From Veillonella denticariosi JCM 15641 (lineage in GTDB: Bacteria; Bacillota; Negativicutes; Veillonellales; Veillonellaceae): a stretch of 64,000 nt of DNA. Under the pieces are notes generated by a model. It saw nothing but the letters and a program-made list of their open reading frames with translations. It searched no databases and had not been told where the DNA came from. Location: the NCBI RefSeq assembly GCF_002959855.1, contig NZ_PPDB01000003.1, positions 372,001 to 436,000 on the forward strand, in the 5' to 3' direction. Every line of letters starts with the position of its first letter. Positions within the stretch are counted from its first letter, which is position 1. A program made the translations under genes and the position numbers. This document shows, one piece after another, positions 40,622 through 50,378 of the stretch.

Positions 40622-41368
40622 ATGAAAGCATTTACATATTCTGTTATCACAGGTTCACTATTAGCCGCATTAAGCATACTTTCAGTATATGCAGATTCCC
40701 CTGTACAGGCAGATGACCCGATTTATTCAACCCTGACAATCGAAGGCAACCGCGTTGTATCTGTCCAAACTTTCAAGATGAGAGAGGAACAGGAAAAGGC
40801 GGCGCTGAAAGAACAGGAACGCTTAAACAGAATCACGGAAAAACACCGTGCAAAACGGAAGAATCAAACTCGTGCAGAGATGTTAAAAGGCTTGACGCCA
40901 ATACCATACTATCCTCCTGTCAGTGAGACGCGCAAATTACAAAGTGAAATGTTCTCCGGACCATTGGGTAGAGAACTCGATTTGCGTATGGTAGAGGCTT
41001 ATACACGGGATTACGACAAGGCAAAGTCGGGTGATATCTATATATATGCGGATTACGCAGATTACACATCTAAACAGTTGTTAGGTGAGAAAGATGGTAC
41101 CACAGCCATTTCAGCCATGATTCTGCAAACCATCATGCGCAAGGGCGAAACGAAAGCTTTCAGCCTGGATGTGAACGTATATTATATTAATCCCACGACC
41201 CACACCATTTCCATGAGTCGTTCCGATGACATGAAGGGTATACACACAGACAAAAACGAAACGGATTATGTATTCAAACTCCCGAAACATCAACTCCAGC
41301 CGGGTAATCCACATTATGAACTGGCTAAATTGATGTATCATGATCTGACCGGTAAGGAATTTAATTAA
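40622..41368 (+). CDS. Hypothetical exported protein
   Basis: Protein of 248 aa with a signal peptide (MKAFTYSVITGSLLAALSIL, cleavage likely after the SVYA). A highly charged Lys/Glu helix follows (residues 55-95, EEQEKAALKEQERLNRITEKHRAK) that may be coiled coil, then a folded domain of beta type ending in HYELAKLMYHDLTGKEFN. No family recognised. Start at 40622 follows GAAAGAGG; the frame has an earlier ATG at 40583 without a site. It may act in the periplasm. Confidence 0.8.
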   Translation: MKAFTYSVITGSLLAALSILSVYADSPVQADDPIYSTLTIEGNRVVSVQTFKMREEQEKAALKEQERLNRITEKHRAKRKNQTRAEMLKGLTPIPYYPPVSETRKLQSEMFSGPLGRELDLRMVEAYTRDYDKAKSGDIYIYADYADYTSKQLLGEKDGTTAISAMILQTIMRKGETKAFSLDVNVYYINPTTHTISMSRSDDMKGIHTDKNETDYVFKLPKHQLQPGNPHYELAKLMYHDLTGKEFN

Positions 41369-41420
41369 TAACACAGATACAGAGTTTAATTAATAACATA
41401 AGTAAAGAATTTAATAGCAC

Positions 41421-41493
41421 AAAAAGGGCCCTTATGAACAGCATCCCCCAAATGAACACATTTTTTGGAGGTGCAGATCATTAGGCCCTTTTT
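41421..41493. terminator. Long structured bidirectional terminator
   Basis: Outer arms AAAAAGGGCC/GGCCCTTTTT with inner CATCcCCCAAA/TTTTGGaGGTG. It serves the exported-protein gene (plus) and catalase (minus). Confidence 0.75.
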
Positions 41494-41504
41494 ATTTGCA
41501 TTAT

Positions 41505-42968
41505 TTATTTTACATCACTGAAATCGATGTTCATGCCCAAGGCTTTAGCAACGCCTTCACCATAAGCAGGATCACATTGATAGCAATGTTTTGCATGACG
41601 TTCTTTGATAAAATCAGGTACGCCGTCCATAGCTGCTGCCGTATTTTCAAACAGGATTTGTTGTTTTTCAGGGCTCATGAGGCGGAATAATTTACCCGGT
41701 TGTGTATAGAAGTCAGAGTCGTCTTCATAGAAGTCATATTGATAAGCCGCTCCGGATACATCGAGAGGAGGATTTTTGAATTCCGGTTGTTCAGCCCATT
41801 CACCAAAGCTATTAGGTGCGTAGCCGATAGTAGATCCATGATTACCATCTACACGACCTTGGCCATCACGATGATAGCTGTTTACAGGACATTTTGGAGC
41901 ATTAACAGGAATCTGATGGTAGTTGGCACCGAGACGATAGCGTTGTGCATCCGCATAGGAGAATAAACGACCTTGAAGCATTCTATCCGGGGAGAAGGAA
42001 ATCCCCGGTACAATAGTGGACGGTGCAAATGCAGCCTGCTCCACATCCTGGAAGTAGTTTTCCGGATTGCGGTTAAGTTCCATCACACCCACTTCAATCA
42101 ATGGGAATTCATCGTGATACCACACCTTTGTTAAGTCAAACGGATTGTATGGCATGTTGTTAGCCTGTTCTTCCGTCATCACTTGAATGCATAATTTCCA
42201 TTTAGGGAAATCGCCGCGTTCGATAGCATCGAAAAGATCCCGTTGATGGCTTTCACGGTCATTAGCCACAAGATCAGCCGCCTCAGCATTGGAAAGATTT
42301 TCGATAGGTTGTTGGCAAACCCAATGGAATTTAACCCATACGCGTTCATCGTTTTCGTTGATAAGGCTATAGGTATGACTGCCAAAGCCATGCATTGTGC
42401 GATAAGACTTAGGAATGCCGCGGTCACTCATAACAATGGTAACTTGATGGATCGCTTCCGGCAAGCTGGACCAGAAGTCCCAGTTTGCTGTCGCATCGCG
42501 AAGGTTTGTTTTAGGATTGCGTTTTACAGCACGGTTCAAGTCAGGGAATTGCAATGGATCGCGAATAAAGAATACAGGTGTATTGTTACCTACGAGGTCC
42601 CAGTTGCCTTCTTCTGTATAGAATTTTACGGCAAAGCCACGAATATCGCGTTCCGCATCGGCCGCACCGCGTTCGCCTGCAACTGTGGAAAAACGTACGA
42701 ATAACGGTGTTTGTTTACCCACTTCAGAGAAAATTTTCGCTTTCGTATATTTCGTAATGTCATTGGTGACTGTGAAAGTACCGAATGCGCCGGAACCCTT
42801 CGCATGCATACGACGTTCAGGAATCACTTCACGCGCAAAGTGGCCCAGTTTCTCCATCAACCAGACATCCTGCATCAATACAGGGCCACGTTTACCTGCT
42901 GTAGCGGAATTGCGATTGTCGGGTACAGGTGCCCCAAAGGCTGTTGTTAATTTCTTTTCATCACTCAT
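41505..42968 (-). CDS. katA: Catalase (monofunctional haem type)
   Basis: Haem enzyme (487 aa) that splits hydrogen peroxide. The distal histidine motif is [13 protein letters not shown] near residue 52, Asn in FSTVAGERG region, and the proximal haem-ligand tyrosine motif is [14 protein letters not shown] near residue 340. Length and motifs fit the small-subunit clade 3 catalases. Notable in an anaerobe; some Veillonella strains are catalase-positive, others are not. A Fur/PerR-like box lies at 43079-43093 upstream, suggesting metal or peroxide regulation. Monocistronic. Confidence 0.96.
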   Translation of the reverse strand: MSDEKKLTTAFGAPVPDNRNSATAGKRGPVLMQDVWLMEKLGHFAREVIPERRMHAKGSGAFGTFTVTNDITKYTKAKIFSEVGKQTPLFVRFSTVAGERGAADAERDIRGFAVKFYTEEGNWDLVGNNTPVFFIRDPLQFPDLNRAVKRNPKTNLRDATANWDFWSSLPEAIHQVTIVMSDRGIPKSYRTMHGFGSHTYSLINENDERVWVKFHWVCQQPIENLSNAEAADLVANDRESHQRDLFDAIERGDFPKWKLCIQVMTEEQANNMPYNPFDLTKVWYHDEFPLIEVGVMELNRNPENYFQDVEQAAFAPSTIVPGISFSPDRMLQGRLFSYADAQRYRLGANYHQIPVNAPKCPVNSYHRDGQGRVDGNHGSTIGYAPNSFGEWAEQPEFKNPPLDVSGAAYQYDFYEDDSDFYTQPGKLFRLMSPEKQQILFENTAAAMDGVPDFIKERHAKHCYQCDPAYGEGVAKALGMNIDFSDVK

Positions 42969-43078
42969 AGTATAACTCCTACTTAGAAATAACCGGATAC
43001 TTTAATACATATTTGTTCATCAAACACTATAAAAAAATAACTTATAATAACTCATTTAGTATAATTAATCTCTATAAT

Positions 43079-43093
43079 GAATAATGATTATCC
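43079..43093. promoter_or_regulatory. Fur/PerR-like box upstream of catalase
   Basis: GAATAATGATTATCC has the palindromic core ATAATnATTAT of the 7-1-7 Fur/PerR boxes (PerR consensus TTATAATnATTATAA), about 110 bp upstream of the catalase start. PerR control of catalase would be expected. Confidence 0.5.
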
Positions 43094-43251
43094 AAATTCG
43101 ACTTAATGATAACATACTTTTATGAAGCATACAAATTATTTTGTGAAATTATCGTGTATACATGCTCTCATTTACATTTTATATTGATAATTTATAAGAA
43201 ACATTAACTCCTACATACCCTATCGTATATAGCCAAAATTATATATAACAA

Positions 43252-43285
43252 AAAGCTCCCGCAACTATAATAGTTGCGAGAGCTT
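43252..43285 (-). terminator. Terminator of the small hypothetical gene
   Basis: Arms AAAGCTCcCGCAACTA/TAGTTGCGaGAGCTTT with TTTTTG on the minus strand. Confidence 0.8.
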
Positions 43286-43291
43286 TCATTA

Positions 43292-43576
43292 CTATGCCGG
43301 GCGACTCCAGTCGACCTGCACATCGATGGCTTCCCACATACGGGTCAGCGCCAATTTCAAATTCTCCAGGGAATCAAGGGGTCTTACGTTCAATAGTTCA
43401 TACGTATCAAGCCCCGTTGCATTCTCAATGGCATGTTCTTCGTTCAGATAGGCTAACACCTTATTAACCCATTCCTGTTCCGGCAGATCAACGGCCACTG
43501 TCTTCGTATCCGTATCGTAAGATAGAACCCCATTGCTGTTATTGCCATAATGGATGGCTACGCGAAATATACTCAT
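43292..43576 (-). CDS. Hypothetical protein (94 aa)
   Basis: Small soluble protein: MSIFRVAIHYGNNSNGVLSY, then acidic helices (PEQEWVNKVLAYLNEEHAIENATGLDTYELLNV). No motif recognised. The ATG at 43576 follows AAGAGAGG. Single gene with its own terminator, convergent neither with catalase nor dinB; the sequence is compatible with a conserved genus-level protein. Confidence 0.75.
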   Translation of the reverse strand: MSIFRVAIHYGNNSNGVLSYDTDTKTVAVDLPEQEWVNKVLAYLNEEHAIENATGLDTYELLNVRPLDSLENLKLALTRMWEAIDVQVDWSRPA

Positions 43577-43700
43577 ATCTTTACCTCTCTTGCGGTAATT
43601 TATTAATTCTATATTCATATTGTATCATGAATGATTATATTCGTGAAAGTATTCAATATAAACAATCTATAAAGGATAGAGACCTGTGCTATCAAGACTT

Positions 43701-45107
43701 TTAATCAGGATCTTCGTCGAGCGGTAATTTGTCATCCGCTGTGCCCGCATCTGTTGCGGATTTCAATTCGGACCGTTTCCGACGTGACCCCGCCTCTCCG
43801 TGAAAGCGTCGCCACAAGGCTCCGCTCATAACGGCGGTCTCGCCGAACTTCGATTCCAGCGCATCCAGAACACCTGCCAGTTTATTCTCCGTTGTATCCT
43901 GCGTCGATACGAAGAGACTGTCCTGTACAGGAACCTCCTCATCAAGGCCGCTCACGGATAAGCCCAACAGACGAACCGGCTTCGGAGGGTTAATAAACTC
44001 TGCGGCACCTGCCGTATGTGAGCCTCCGCCTCGAGCAACCGTTGCAACCGGTCCGCCGGCGGTAGTCCTTGACGCATCCCTGATATTGCCGGCCTTACCG
44101 GCGAGGTCCCCGCATCCCGAAGTATGGTCCGCCATCAATTTATTCCACAGCAGCTGCGCCGTTTCGTAGAATATATGCTCATGATCCGTCGGCGTATCGA
44201 GCCGTTTCTGCCTGGACACGGTGCTGAAGTCGCCGTAACGGACCTTAATCGATACGGTATGGCCCTGCAGATTCCGTTTCCGTAAACGTTTTGACAGGCG
44301 GTTCGCAAAGTACCGAAACTCAAGAGCGATGCTGTTACCGTCCGACAAATCCTCTTCGTATGTTTCTTCGGCCCCGACGGACTGTATTTTGCGGTCCGTT
44401 TCAACGGGCCGATTATCGATGCCGTTCGCCAGTTCCCAAATACGCCGCGCCTGATTTCCCACGAGAGGTATAAGAGCGCTTTCATCAGTCAGGGACTGAA
44501 TATCCCGCATAACGTGAAAGCCGCCCTTTCTAAGGCATTTTTCCGTATGAGGGCCTACGCCCCAGATACGCTTGATCGGCAGCGGCGCCAACACCTGTTT
44601 CTCACGGCCGTAAGGAATGACAACGAGACCGTCCGGCTTGTCCAGATCGGATGCGAGCTTGGCGAGAAATTTATTCGGCGCCAGTCCGGCGGAAATGATG
44701 AGCCCTGTCTCTTCGTAAACACGGTCTTTAATGGCGCGGCCTAACTCCTTGGGCCCTTTGTACATGGTGGACATACCGCTCACCTCGAGAAAGGCTTCAT
44801 CGATAGAAAGCGGCTCTATATAGGGCGTGAATTCTTTCATAATCAAAAAAATCTGATGGGACACCTCTTTATAGCGATCCATCCGAGGATATACATAAAT
44901 GCCGTCGGGGCAAAGCTTCTTGGCCCGCGATATGGGCATCACCGAATGAACCCCGAATTTACGAGCCTCATAGGAACAGGTCGCCACGACACCACGTGAA
45001 GAAAGGCCACCCACGATGACGGGATGACCTTGATAGTCCGGATGATCCAGTTGTTCTATGGACGCGAAGAATGCATCCATGTCAACATGCATAATCCAAC
45101 GTCTCAT
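43701..45107 (-). CDS. dinB: DNA polymerase IV (Y family)
   Basis: Error-prone DNA polymerase (468 aa). Catalytic motifs: MHVDMDAFFASIEQLD at residue 6-22, SYEARKFGVHSVMPISRAKKLCP, and SIDEAFLEVSG near residue 101-111 with the acidic pair; HhH motif VGPHTEKCLRKGG. It is longer than usual DinB (about 350-415 aa). The extra parts are an Ala/Gly/Thr-rich insert of about 45 residues around residues 345-390 (SGCGDLAGKAGNIRDASRTT...) in the little-finger domain and a basic/acidic tail after about 440. It starts 3 bp after the ArsR gene. Confidence 0.93.
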   Translation of the reverse strand: MRRWIMHVDMDAFFASIEQLDHPDYQGHPVIVGGLSSRGVVATCSYEARKFGVHSVMPISRAKKLCPDGIYVYPRMDRYKEVSHQIFLIMKEFTPYIEPLSIDEAFLEVSGMSTMYKGPKELGRAIKDRVYEETGLIISAGLAPNKFLAKLASDLDKPDGLVVIPYGREKQVLAPLPIKRIWGVGPHTEKCLRKGGFHVMRDIQSLTDESALIPLVGNQARRIWELANGIDNRPVETDRKIQSVGAEETYEEDLSDGNSIALEFRYFANRLSKRLRKRNLQGHTVSIKVRYGDFSTVSRQKRLDTPTDHEHIFYETAQLLWNKLMADHTSGCGDLAGKAGNIRDASRTTAGGPVATVARGGGSHTAGAAEFINPPKPVRLLGLSVSGLDEEVPVQDSLFVSTQDTTENKLAGVLDALESKFGETAVMSGALWRRFHGEAGSRRKRSELKSATDAGTADDKLPLDEDPD

Positions 45108-45110
45108 AAA

Positions 45111-45455
45111 TTACACTTCTTTTTCGTGATCCGAAATACGGCAGTATTTAATTTGTGCACAAATACATTCATCCTTCGTTTTGTACAGTTGAGGAATGAT
45201 TTCCAGAATATCTTCGAATGTCGCTTCATTGATGGAATAACGGGTCCACAGGCCGTTACGCTGGGAATTTACCACACCCGCATCGATTAAGATCTTCATG
45301 TGATAGCTCAATGTCGATTGAGACAAGTTAAAGCTGGCCAAGATATCTGCGGCACATAATTCGTTACAGGACAACATATCGATGATATGCAATCTCGTTT
45401 CATCACTAAGGGCTTTAAAAATTGTCGCTAAGCGTTCGTAGGAAACTTCAACCAT
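45111..45455 (-). CDS. ArsR-family regulator
   Basis: Winged-helix repressor (114 aa): RLATIFKALSDETRLHIIDMLSCNELCAADILASFNLSQSTLSYHMKILIDAGVVNSQRNGLWTRYSINEATF. The ELCAADIL site has one cysteine where metal sensors have ELCVCDL, but the C-terminus has CICAQIKYC, which may provide thiol ligands, as in some arsenic sensors. Start at 45455 (MVEVSY) follows GAGGAG. It lies directly before dinB and is probably co-transcribed, an unusual pairing suggesting thiol-stress-linked mutagenesis or simple neighbour effect. Confidence 0.9.
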   Translation of the reverse strand: MVEVSYERLATIFKALSDETRLHIIDMLSCNELCAADILASFNLSQSTLSYHMKILIDAGVVNSQRNGLWTRYSINEATFEDILEIIPQLYKTKDECICAQIKYCRISDHEKEV

Positions 45456-45841
45456 ATCTATAAACTCCTCAAAATCCATATCAAATAATATCTATCTACT
45501 TATTTCTTTTATTATATACTATTTTTAAAAGTAAATCTATTTTTTTCTGTTTATCCGTATGTTAATAATTTCTTTTGAATACACAACTTTTATTTATGTA
45601 GTAAAATTTAACCACAAATTATCGAAAACGTCCACGTATATTGGCATCCTCACAGAATATACCGAATAAATTTACAACATATAGACACATTTTGTTATGC
45701 TCATCTATGCATATATACTGATTTTACCAAAAATTTTTTCTATAGAATATTCGGTTAAGAATATAAAAATACATTCTATTTATGGGTTAAGGCCTACACG
45801 AATCTTGCCCAGGTCTCTCTACCAATTTTAATGAAACTAAA
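45456..45841. other. AT-rich gap between the ArsR gene and the purA terminator
   Basis: No gene is supported. It carries the promoter region of the ArsR/dinB pair (about 45480-45560). The sequence has many A/T runs and no convincing RNA structure. Confidence 0.5.
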
Positions 45842-45865
45842 GAGCGTACCCCGAAGGATACGCTC
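45842..45865 (-). terminator. Terminator of purA
   Basis: GAGCGTAtCCTTCGGGgTACGCTC on the minus strand, followed by TTTAGTTT. Confidence 0.65.
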
Positions 45866-45981
45866 AATTAAACGTCAATTAAGTTTTAATTAACAAGACA
45901 TCATTACAAGTATTATAATTAACCAAATATCTTTAACTCACCGGATATCATCCGGAATATTTTTTACTAATTATATATCGT

Positions 45982-47292
<1,311 letters not shown>

Positions 47293-47336
47293 TTATTCCA
47301 CTAACATTATACAACAATGTTCGGACTCTGTGAAAG

Positions 47337-48482
47337 CTATATTTCCGGTTCCCTCAATAAGAAACTCATAATCAATCCCACGAGTCCTACCGGGATCAAG
47401 ACCTCTAATGCGGTCTGTACGCCGTAGATATCCGCCAGATGTCCCACATACGGCGCTACGAGGCCGCCCAACGTAATGCCTAGACCGAGTGTAATCCCCG
47501 AAGCGAATCCCGCATTTTTCGCCAAGTATTTTTGACCCAGCACCGTTACGGGGCCATATTGACTAAAAACACCGAACGCCATGGGAATCATGGCGCCGAA
47601 AAAGCCCCAGATATTGGGGATAAAAATAAAGGCGAGTACGGATGGCAGGAACACGATATATCCGAGTTTAATGGTTTTCAAAAATCCGATGCGATCGGAT
47701 AACCACCCGCCCACATATGTAAGAATGCCGCCGAGGCCGAAGTATGCGGTCAATGCCAAGCTGGATGTTTCCGGCGTGCCATTGATTACCGTAATGTACA
47801 AAATCGGAATAAAAATGGATAGCACGGAAAACAAGATGGACCGCGATGAAATGATAAAAAACAGTTTACCGAAGCTGAGCCAGTCATTGGTGGCATCACG
47901 GTCATCCTTCGTCATTTTTTCCTGTGTTACCGTACTTTCACCATCGCCGGTGAAAGCATAGTAATAAAGGGCTACCCCGATGGCCGCCGCCACCGTAAAT
48001 ATCCACAGATAATTCGCACCGAAGATATAGGTGCCGCCCGCAATGAGAGGTCCCAAGGCAAAGCCCGCACTGCCGCCAACCGCGAAACGCCCCATGGCAT
48101 TGCCGATTTCGTTAGACTGCGTACGCTTGACGAGAAGCGCCGCCTCGGGATGAAACAAGGCAGCCCCGATTCCGGCTATAAGAGACAAAAGCAAAATCAT
48201 CTCATAGCTGGTAGCCAGAGAAATGGCGCTAAGTGACACGAGACAGATCGTAAAGCCAAGCGGAATAAACCAGGGCACACGCCACCGATCGGCCACATAT
48301 CCCAAGACGGGTTGGGCCACGGACGCCACTATGGTATTGCAGAAAATAACGGTCGCCGCCTGATAATAATTGAGCCCATAATTCGCAATAAAAAACGGAA
48401 TCAACGCTGCAAGGGAACCTTGACCGAAATCGTTGATGCAATGAAAAATGGGAGGTGCATATTTTCGTACAATACGTTTCAT
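47337..48482 (-). CDS. MFS transporter, Fsr-like (fosmidomycin resistance family)
   Basis: Twelve-span membrane exporter (381 aa). Motifs: LGYVADRWRVPWFIPLG (major facilitator loop 2-3 motif), GAALFHPEAALLVKRTQSNEIGNAMGRFAVGGSAGFALGPLI and GGWLSDRIGFLKTIK. These match Fsr-type efflux proteins. Start at 48482 (MKRIVRKYAPP) follows TAGGAG; the frame opens earlier at 48521 without a site. Substrate unknown. An unusual inverted structured element (48510-48575) lies in its leader. Confidence 0.88.
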   Translation of the reverse strand: MKRIVRKYAPPIFHCINDFGQGSLAALIPFFIANYGLNYYQAATVIFCNTIVASVAQPVLGYVADRWRVPWFIPLGFTICLVSLSAISLATSYEMILLLSLIAGIGAALFHPEAALLVKRTQSNEIGNAMGRFAVGGSAGFALGPLIAGGTYIFGANYLWIFTVAAAIGVALYYYAFTGDGESTVTQEKMTKDDRDATNDWLSFGKLFFIISSRSILFSVLSIFIPILYITVINGTPETSSLALTAYFGLGGILTYVGGWLSDRIGFLKTIKLGYIVFLPSVLAFIFIPNIWGFFGAMIPMAFGVFSQYGPVTVLGQKYLAKNAGFASGITLGLGITLGGLVAPYVGHLADIYGVQTALEVLIPVGLVGLIMSFLLREPEI

Positions 48483-48509
48483 ACAAAAACTCCTATAAAA
48501 CAAAGGGTA

Positions 48510-48575
48510 GGCATAGACCAAAAGCCTCCAATGGCCATCTCTGCCCTAGCGGGCAGCGCCAAGTCGTTTTTTGTC
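48510..48575. other. Structured leader element A upstream of the MFS gene
   Basis: Contains CTGCCC-tagc-GGGCAG flanked by GGC/GCC segments and a T-run (GTTTTTT) on the plus strand. A similar arrangement (GAGGC, ATGGCC, TGCCA/TGGCA) occurs at 48685-48740. Could be a leader RNA of the MFS gene on the minus strand or a terminator on the plus strand; family unknown. Confidence 0.4.
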
Positions 48576-48684
48576 TATTAAACTATACTTATCTATACTT
48601 GTCATGTTCCTATTAGTCACCTAAGTGAACAATAGTGTCATCATTTATATTTACACTTCTATAAATTACAACTATAGTGTAAGT

Positions 48685-48825
48685 GGAGGCCTCTAGATGG
48701 CCGGTTCTTGCCAATTTCTCGAGAGTTGGCAGTGACCAGAAATAAAAAAGACCCCAGTCGTCGACCAGGCCACATCTTCACATATTAATCGAGTATGAGA
48801 CCTGGCGAAATCAAACATCCAAGCC
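48685..48825. other. Structured element B and terminator-like hairpins
   Basis: GAGGCCTCTAGATGGCC, then TTGCCAA...TTGGCA (with inner TCTCGAGA) at 48709-48731, then AAAAAAGACCCC and CCAGG/CCTGG pieces to about 48810. It lies after the HxlR gene (minus) and before the MFS gene, so terminators and possibly a regulatory RNA overlap here. No coding potential. Confidence 0.4.
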
Positions 48826-48856
48826 TCTCTTTTATGAGTATATCAATGTATAGGCT

Positions 48857-49171
48857 TTAATTTATTTTTCCCCAATCACACATAGCATTTATGATTGGTA
48901 TAAAAGATATCCCTTTTTCTGAAAGAAAGTATTCTACTTTTGGTGGAACTTGTGGATACTCTTTTCTAATTATAATACCATCTTCTTCTAACTCTTTTAA
49001 TTGAGCACTTAACATTTTATGTGTTATGGGCACTAAATTTCTTTTTAATTCACTATACCGTAAAATTTTTTCACAAGCTAATTCATATAATATTCTCAAT
49101 TTCCATTTTCCATTTATCATGGAAAATGTTTTTAAAAATGGTGCTTGTTTACTTCTACATATATTTTCCAT
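48857..49171 (-). CDS. HxlR-family regulator, AT-rich
   Basis: Winged-helix regulator (104 aa): MENICRSKQAPFLKTFSMINGKWKLRILYELACEKILRYSELKRNLVPITHKMLSAQLKELEEDGIIIRKEYPQVPPKVEYFLSEKG. A single cysteine near residue 5 could be the sensing thiol. It is divergent from the old yellow enzyme gene and presumably controls it. Both genes have far lower GC than the rest of the window, with A/T-ending codons throughout, which suggests acquisition from an AT-rich donor such as a Fusobacterium or Clostridium relative. Confidence 0.9.
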   Translation of the reverse strand: MENICRSKQAPFLKTFSMINGKWKLRILYELACEKILRYSELKRNLVPITHKMLSAQLKELEEDGIIIRKEYPQVPPKVEYFLSEKGISFIPIINAMCDWGKIN

Positions 49172-49299
49172 CTTACTACTCTCCTTTTAGATAGTATCTT
49201 CCAAAAAAGTGCGTTCTTACCCTAATAAATATAAAACAGTATAATGAAAAATATCTAAATAATATATCTAAATAATCAGTAAGGATAAGGAGTGATATT

Positions 49300-50235
49300 A
49301 TGTCAAATATATTTAGTCAGATTAAAGTAAAAGGTGTCAACTTTTCTAATAGAATTGTGATGGCACCTATGGTACATTTCGGTTATAAAAATAAAAATGG
49401 AATTATGGAAGAAAAATTACTTAATACATATCTAAACTATGCAGATAAAGGAATAGGTTTAATAATTAGTCAAGCACTTATAGTTGCAAATAAAAAAGAA
49501 ATAGTTGGAGATGTTTCAAACTGGGCAGGAATATATTCCAATGAACATATTAAATATTTAAGGAAAATTTCTGATACTTACCATAAATATGGCACTAAAT
49601 TTATAGCACAGTTAAATACTTTAAATTTTAAATTTCTCGAAAAGAATTCAAATAATATTAATGAACTCTCAAAAGATAATTTAATGTATCTTAGAGATTG
49701 TTTTATAAAAAGTGCTAAATTTTGTCAAGAAGCGGGACTTGATGGCATTGAATTACATGGTGCTCATGAATATTTTTTTAATATGTTATCATCAAAAATT
49801 TCTAATAAAAGAAAAGATAATTATGGGGGGAATCTAATTGAACGATTAAATTTAGTAAAAGAAATTATAGAAGGTATTAAAAATTTCTCAAAAGATAACT
49901 TTATTATTTCTTACAGAATGGGCTGGACTGAAAATATAAACACTGATATTGAAACAGCAAAAGCTCTTGAAAAAATAGGAGTTGATATATTACATGTATC
50001 CAGTGGAATACCAGAAAATAGAAAAATAAAATTGCCTGATGGATTTGAATATAATGATTTTATTTACACAGGTATTCAAGTTAAAAAAAATGTCAATATT
50101 CCTGTTATCATTGTAAATGACATAAGAACTTTAAGCAGAGGTAATAAGTTAATTGAAGATGGAGATTGTGATTTTGTTGCTTATGGAAGACCCTTCTTAT
50201 CTGATTCTAATTTTGTACTACATTCACTAAAATAA
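49300..50235 (+). CDS. Old yellow enzyme family NADH:flavin oxidoreductase, AT-rich
   Basis: FMN-dependent oxidoreductase (311 aa) reducing activated alkenes or related electrophiles. Motifs: FSNRIVMAPMVHFGY at the start, CQEAGLDGIELHGAHEYFFNMLSSKISNKRKDNYGGNLIERLNLVKEII in the middle (substrate-binding His-Gly-Ala-His), and DFVAYGRPFLSD near the end. It is shorter than typical 340-370 aa enzymes but has the essential core. Very AT-rich, like the divergent HxlR gene. Ribosome site AAGGAGTG. Confidence 0.9.
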   Translation: MSNIFSQIKVKGVNFSNRIVMAPMVHFGYKNKNGIMEEKLLNTYLNYADKGIGLIISQALIVANKKEIVGDVSNWAGIYSNEHIKYLRKISDTYHKYGTKFIAQLNTLNFKFLEKNSNNINELSKDNLMYLRDCFIKSAKFCQEAGLDGIELHGAHEYFFNMLSSKISNKRKDNYGGNLIERLNLVKEIIEGIKNFSKDNFIISYRMGWTENINTDIETAKALEKIGVDILHVSSGIPENRKIKLPDGFEYNDFIYTGIQVKKNVNIPVIIVNDIRTLSRGNKLIEDGDCDFVAYGRPFLSDSNFVLHSLK

Positions 50236-50334
50236 GGACTGTTACAAACCTATGAAATAAGAATAATTCAATTACTAACTAAACGTCTTAATTACCTCTT
50301 ATTCAATAATTTAATTTGCAACAACCTTTTTTAT
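50234..50334. mobile_element. Possible MITE-like element next to the old yellow enzyme gene
   Basis: Left end AAGGACTGTTACAAA and right end TTTGCAACAACCTT are imperfect inverted repeats (about 13 of 15) flanking 70 bp of AT-rich DNA. The left end resembles that of the 21223-21370 element (AAGGRCTGTWACAAA). Alternatively a terminator region. Confidence 0.35.
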
Positions 50335-50378
50335 ACATCCTAACCACTAAATATTCTCCCAATGCATAGCACCAATTT

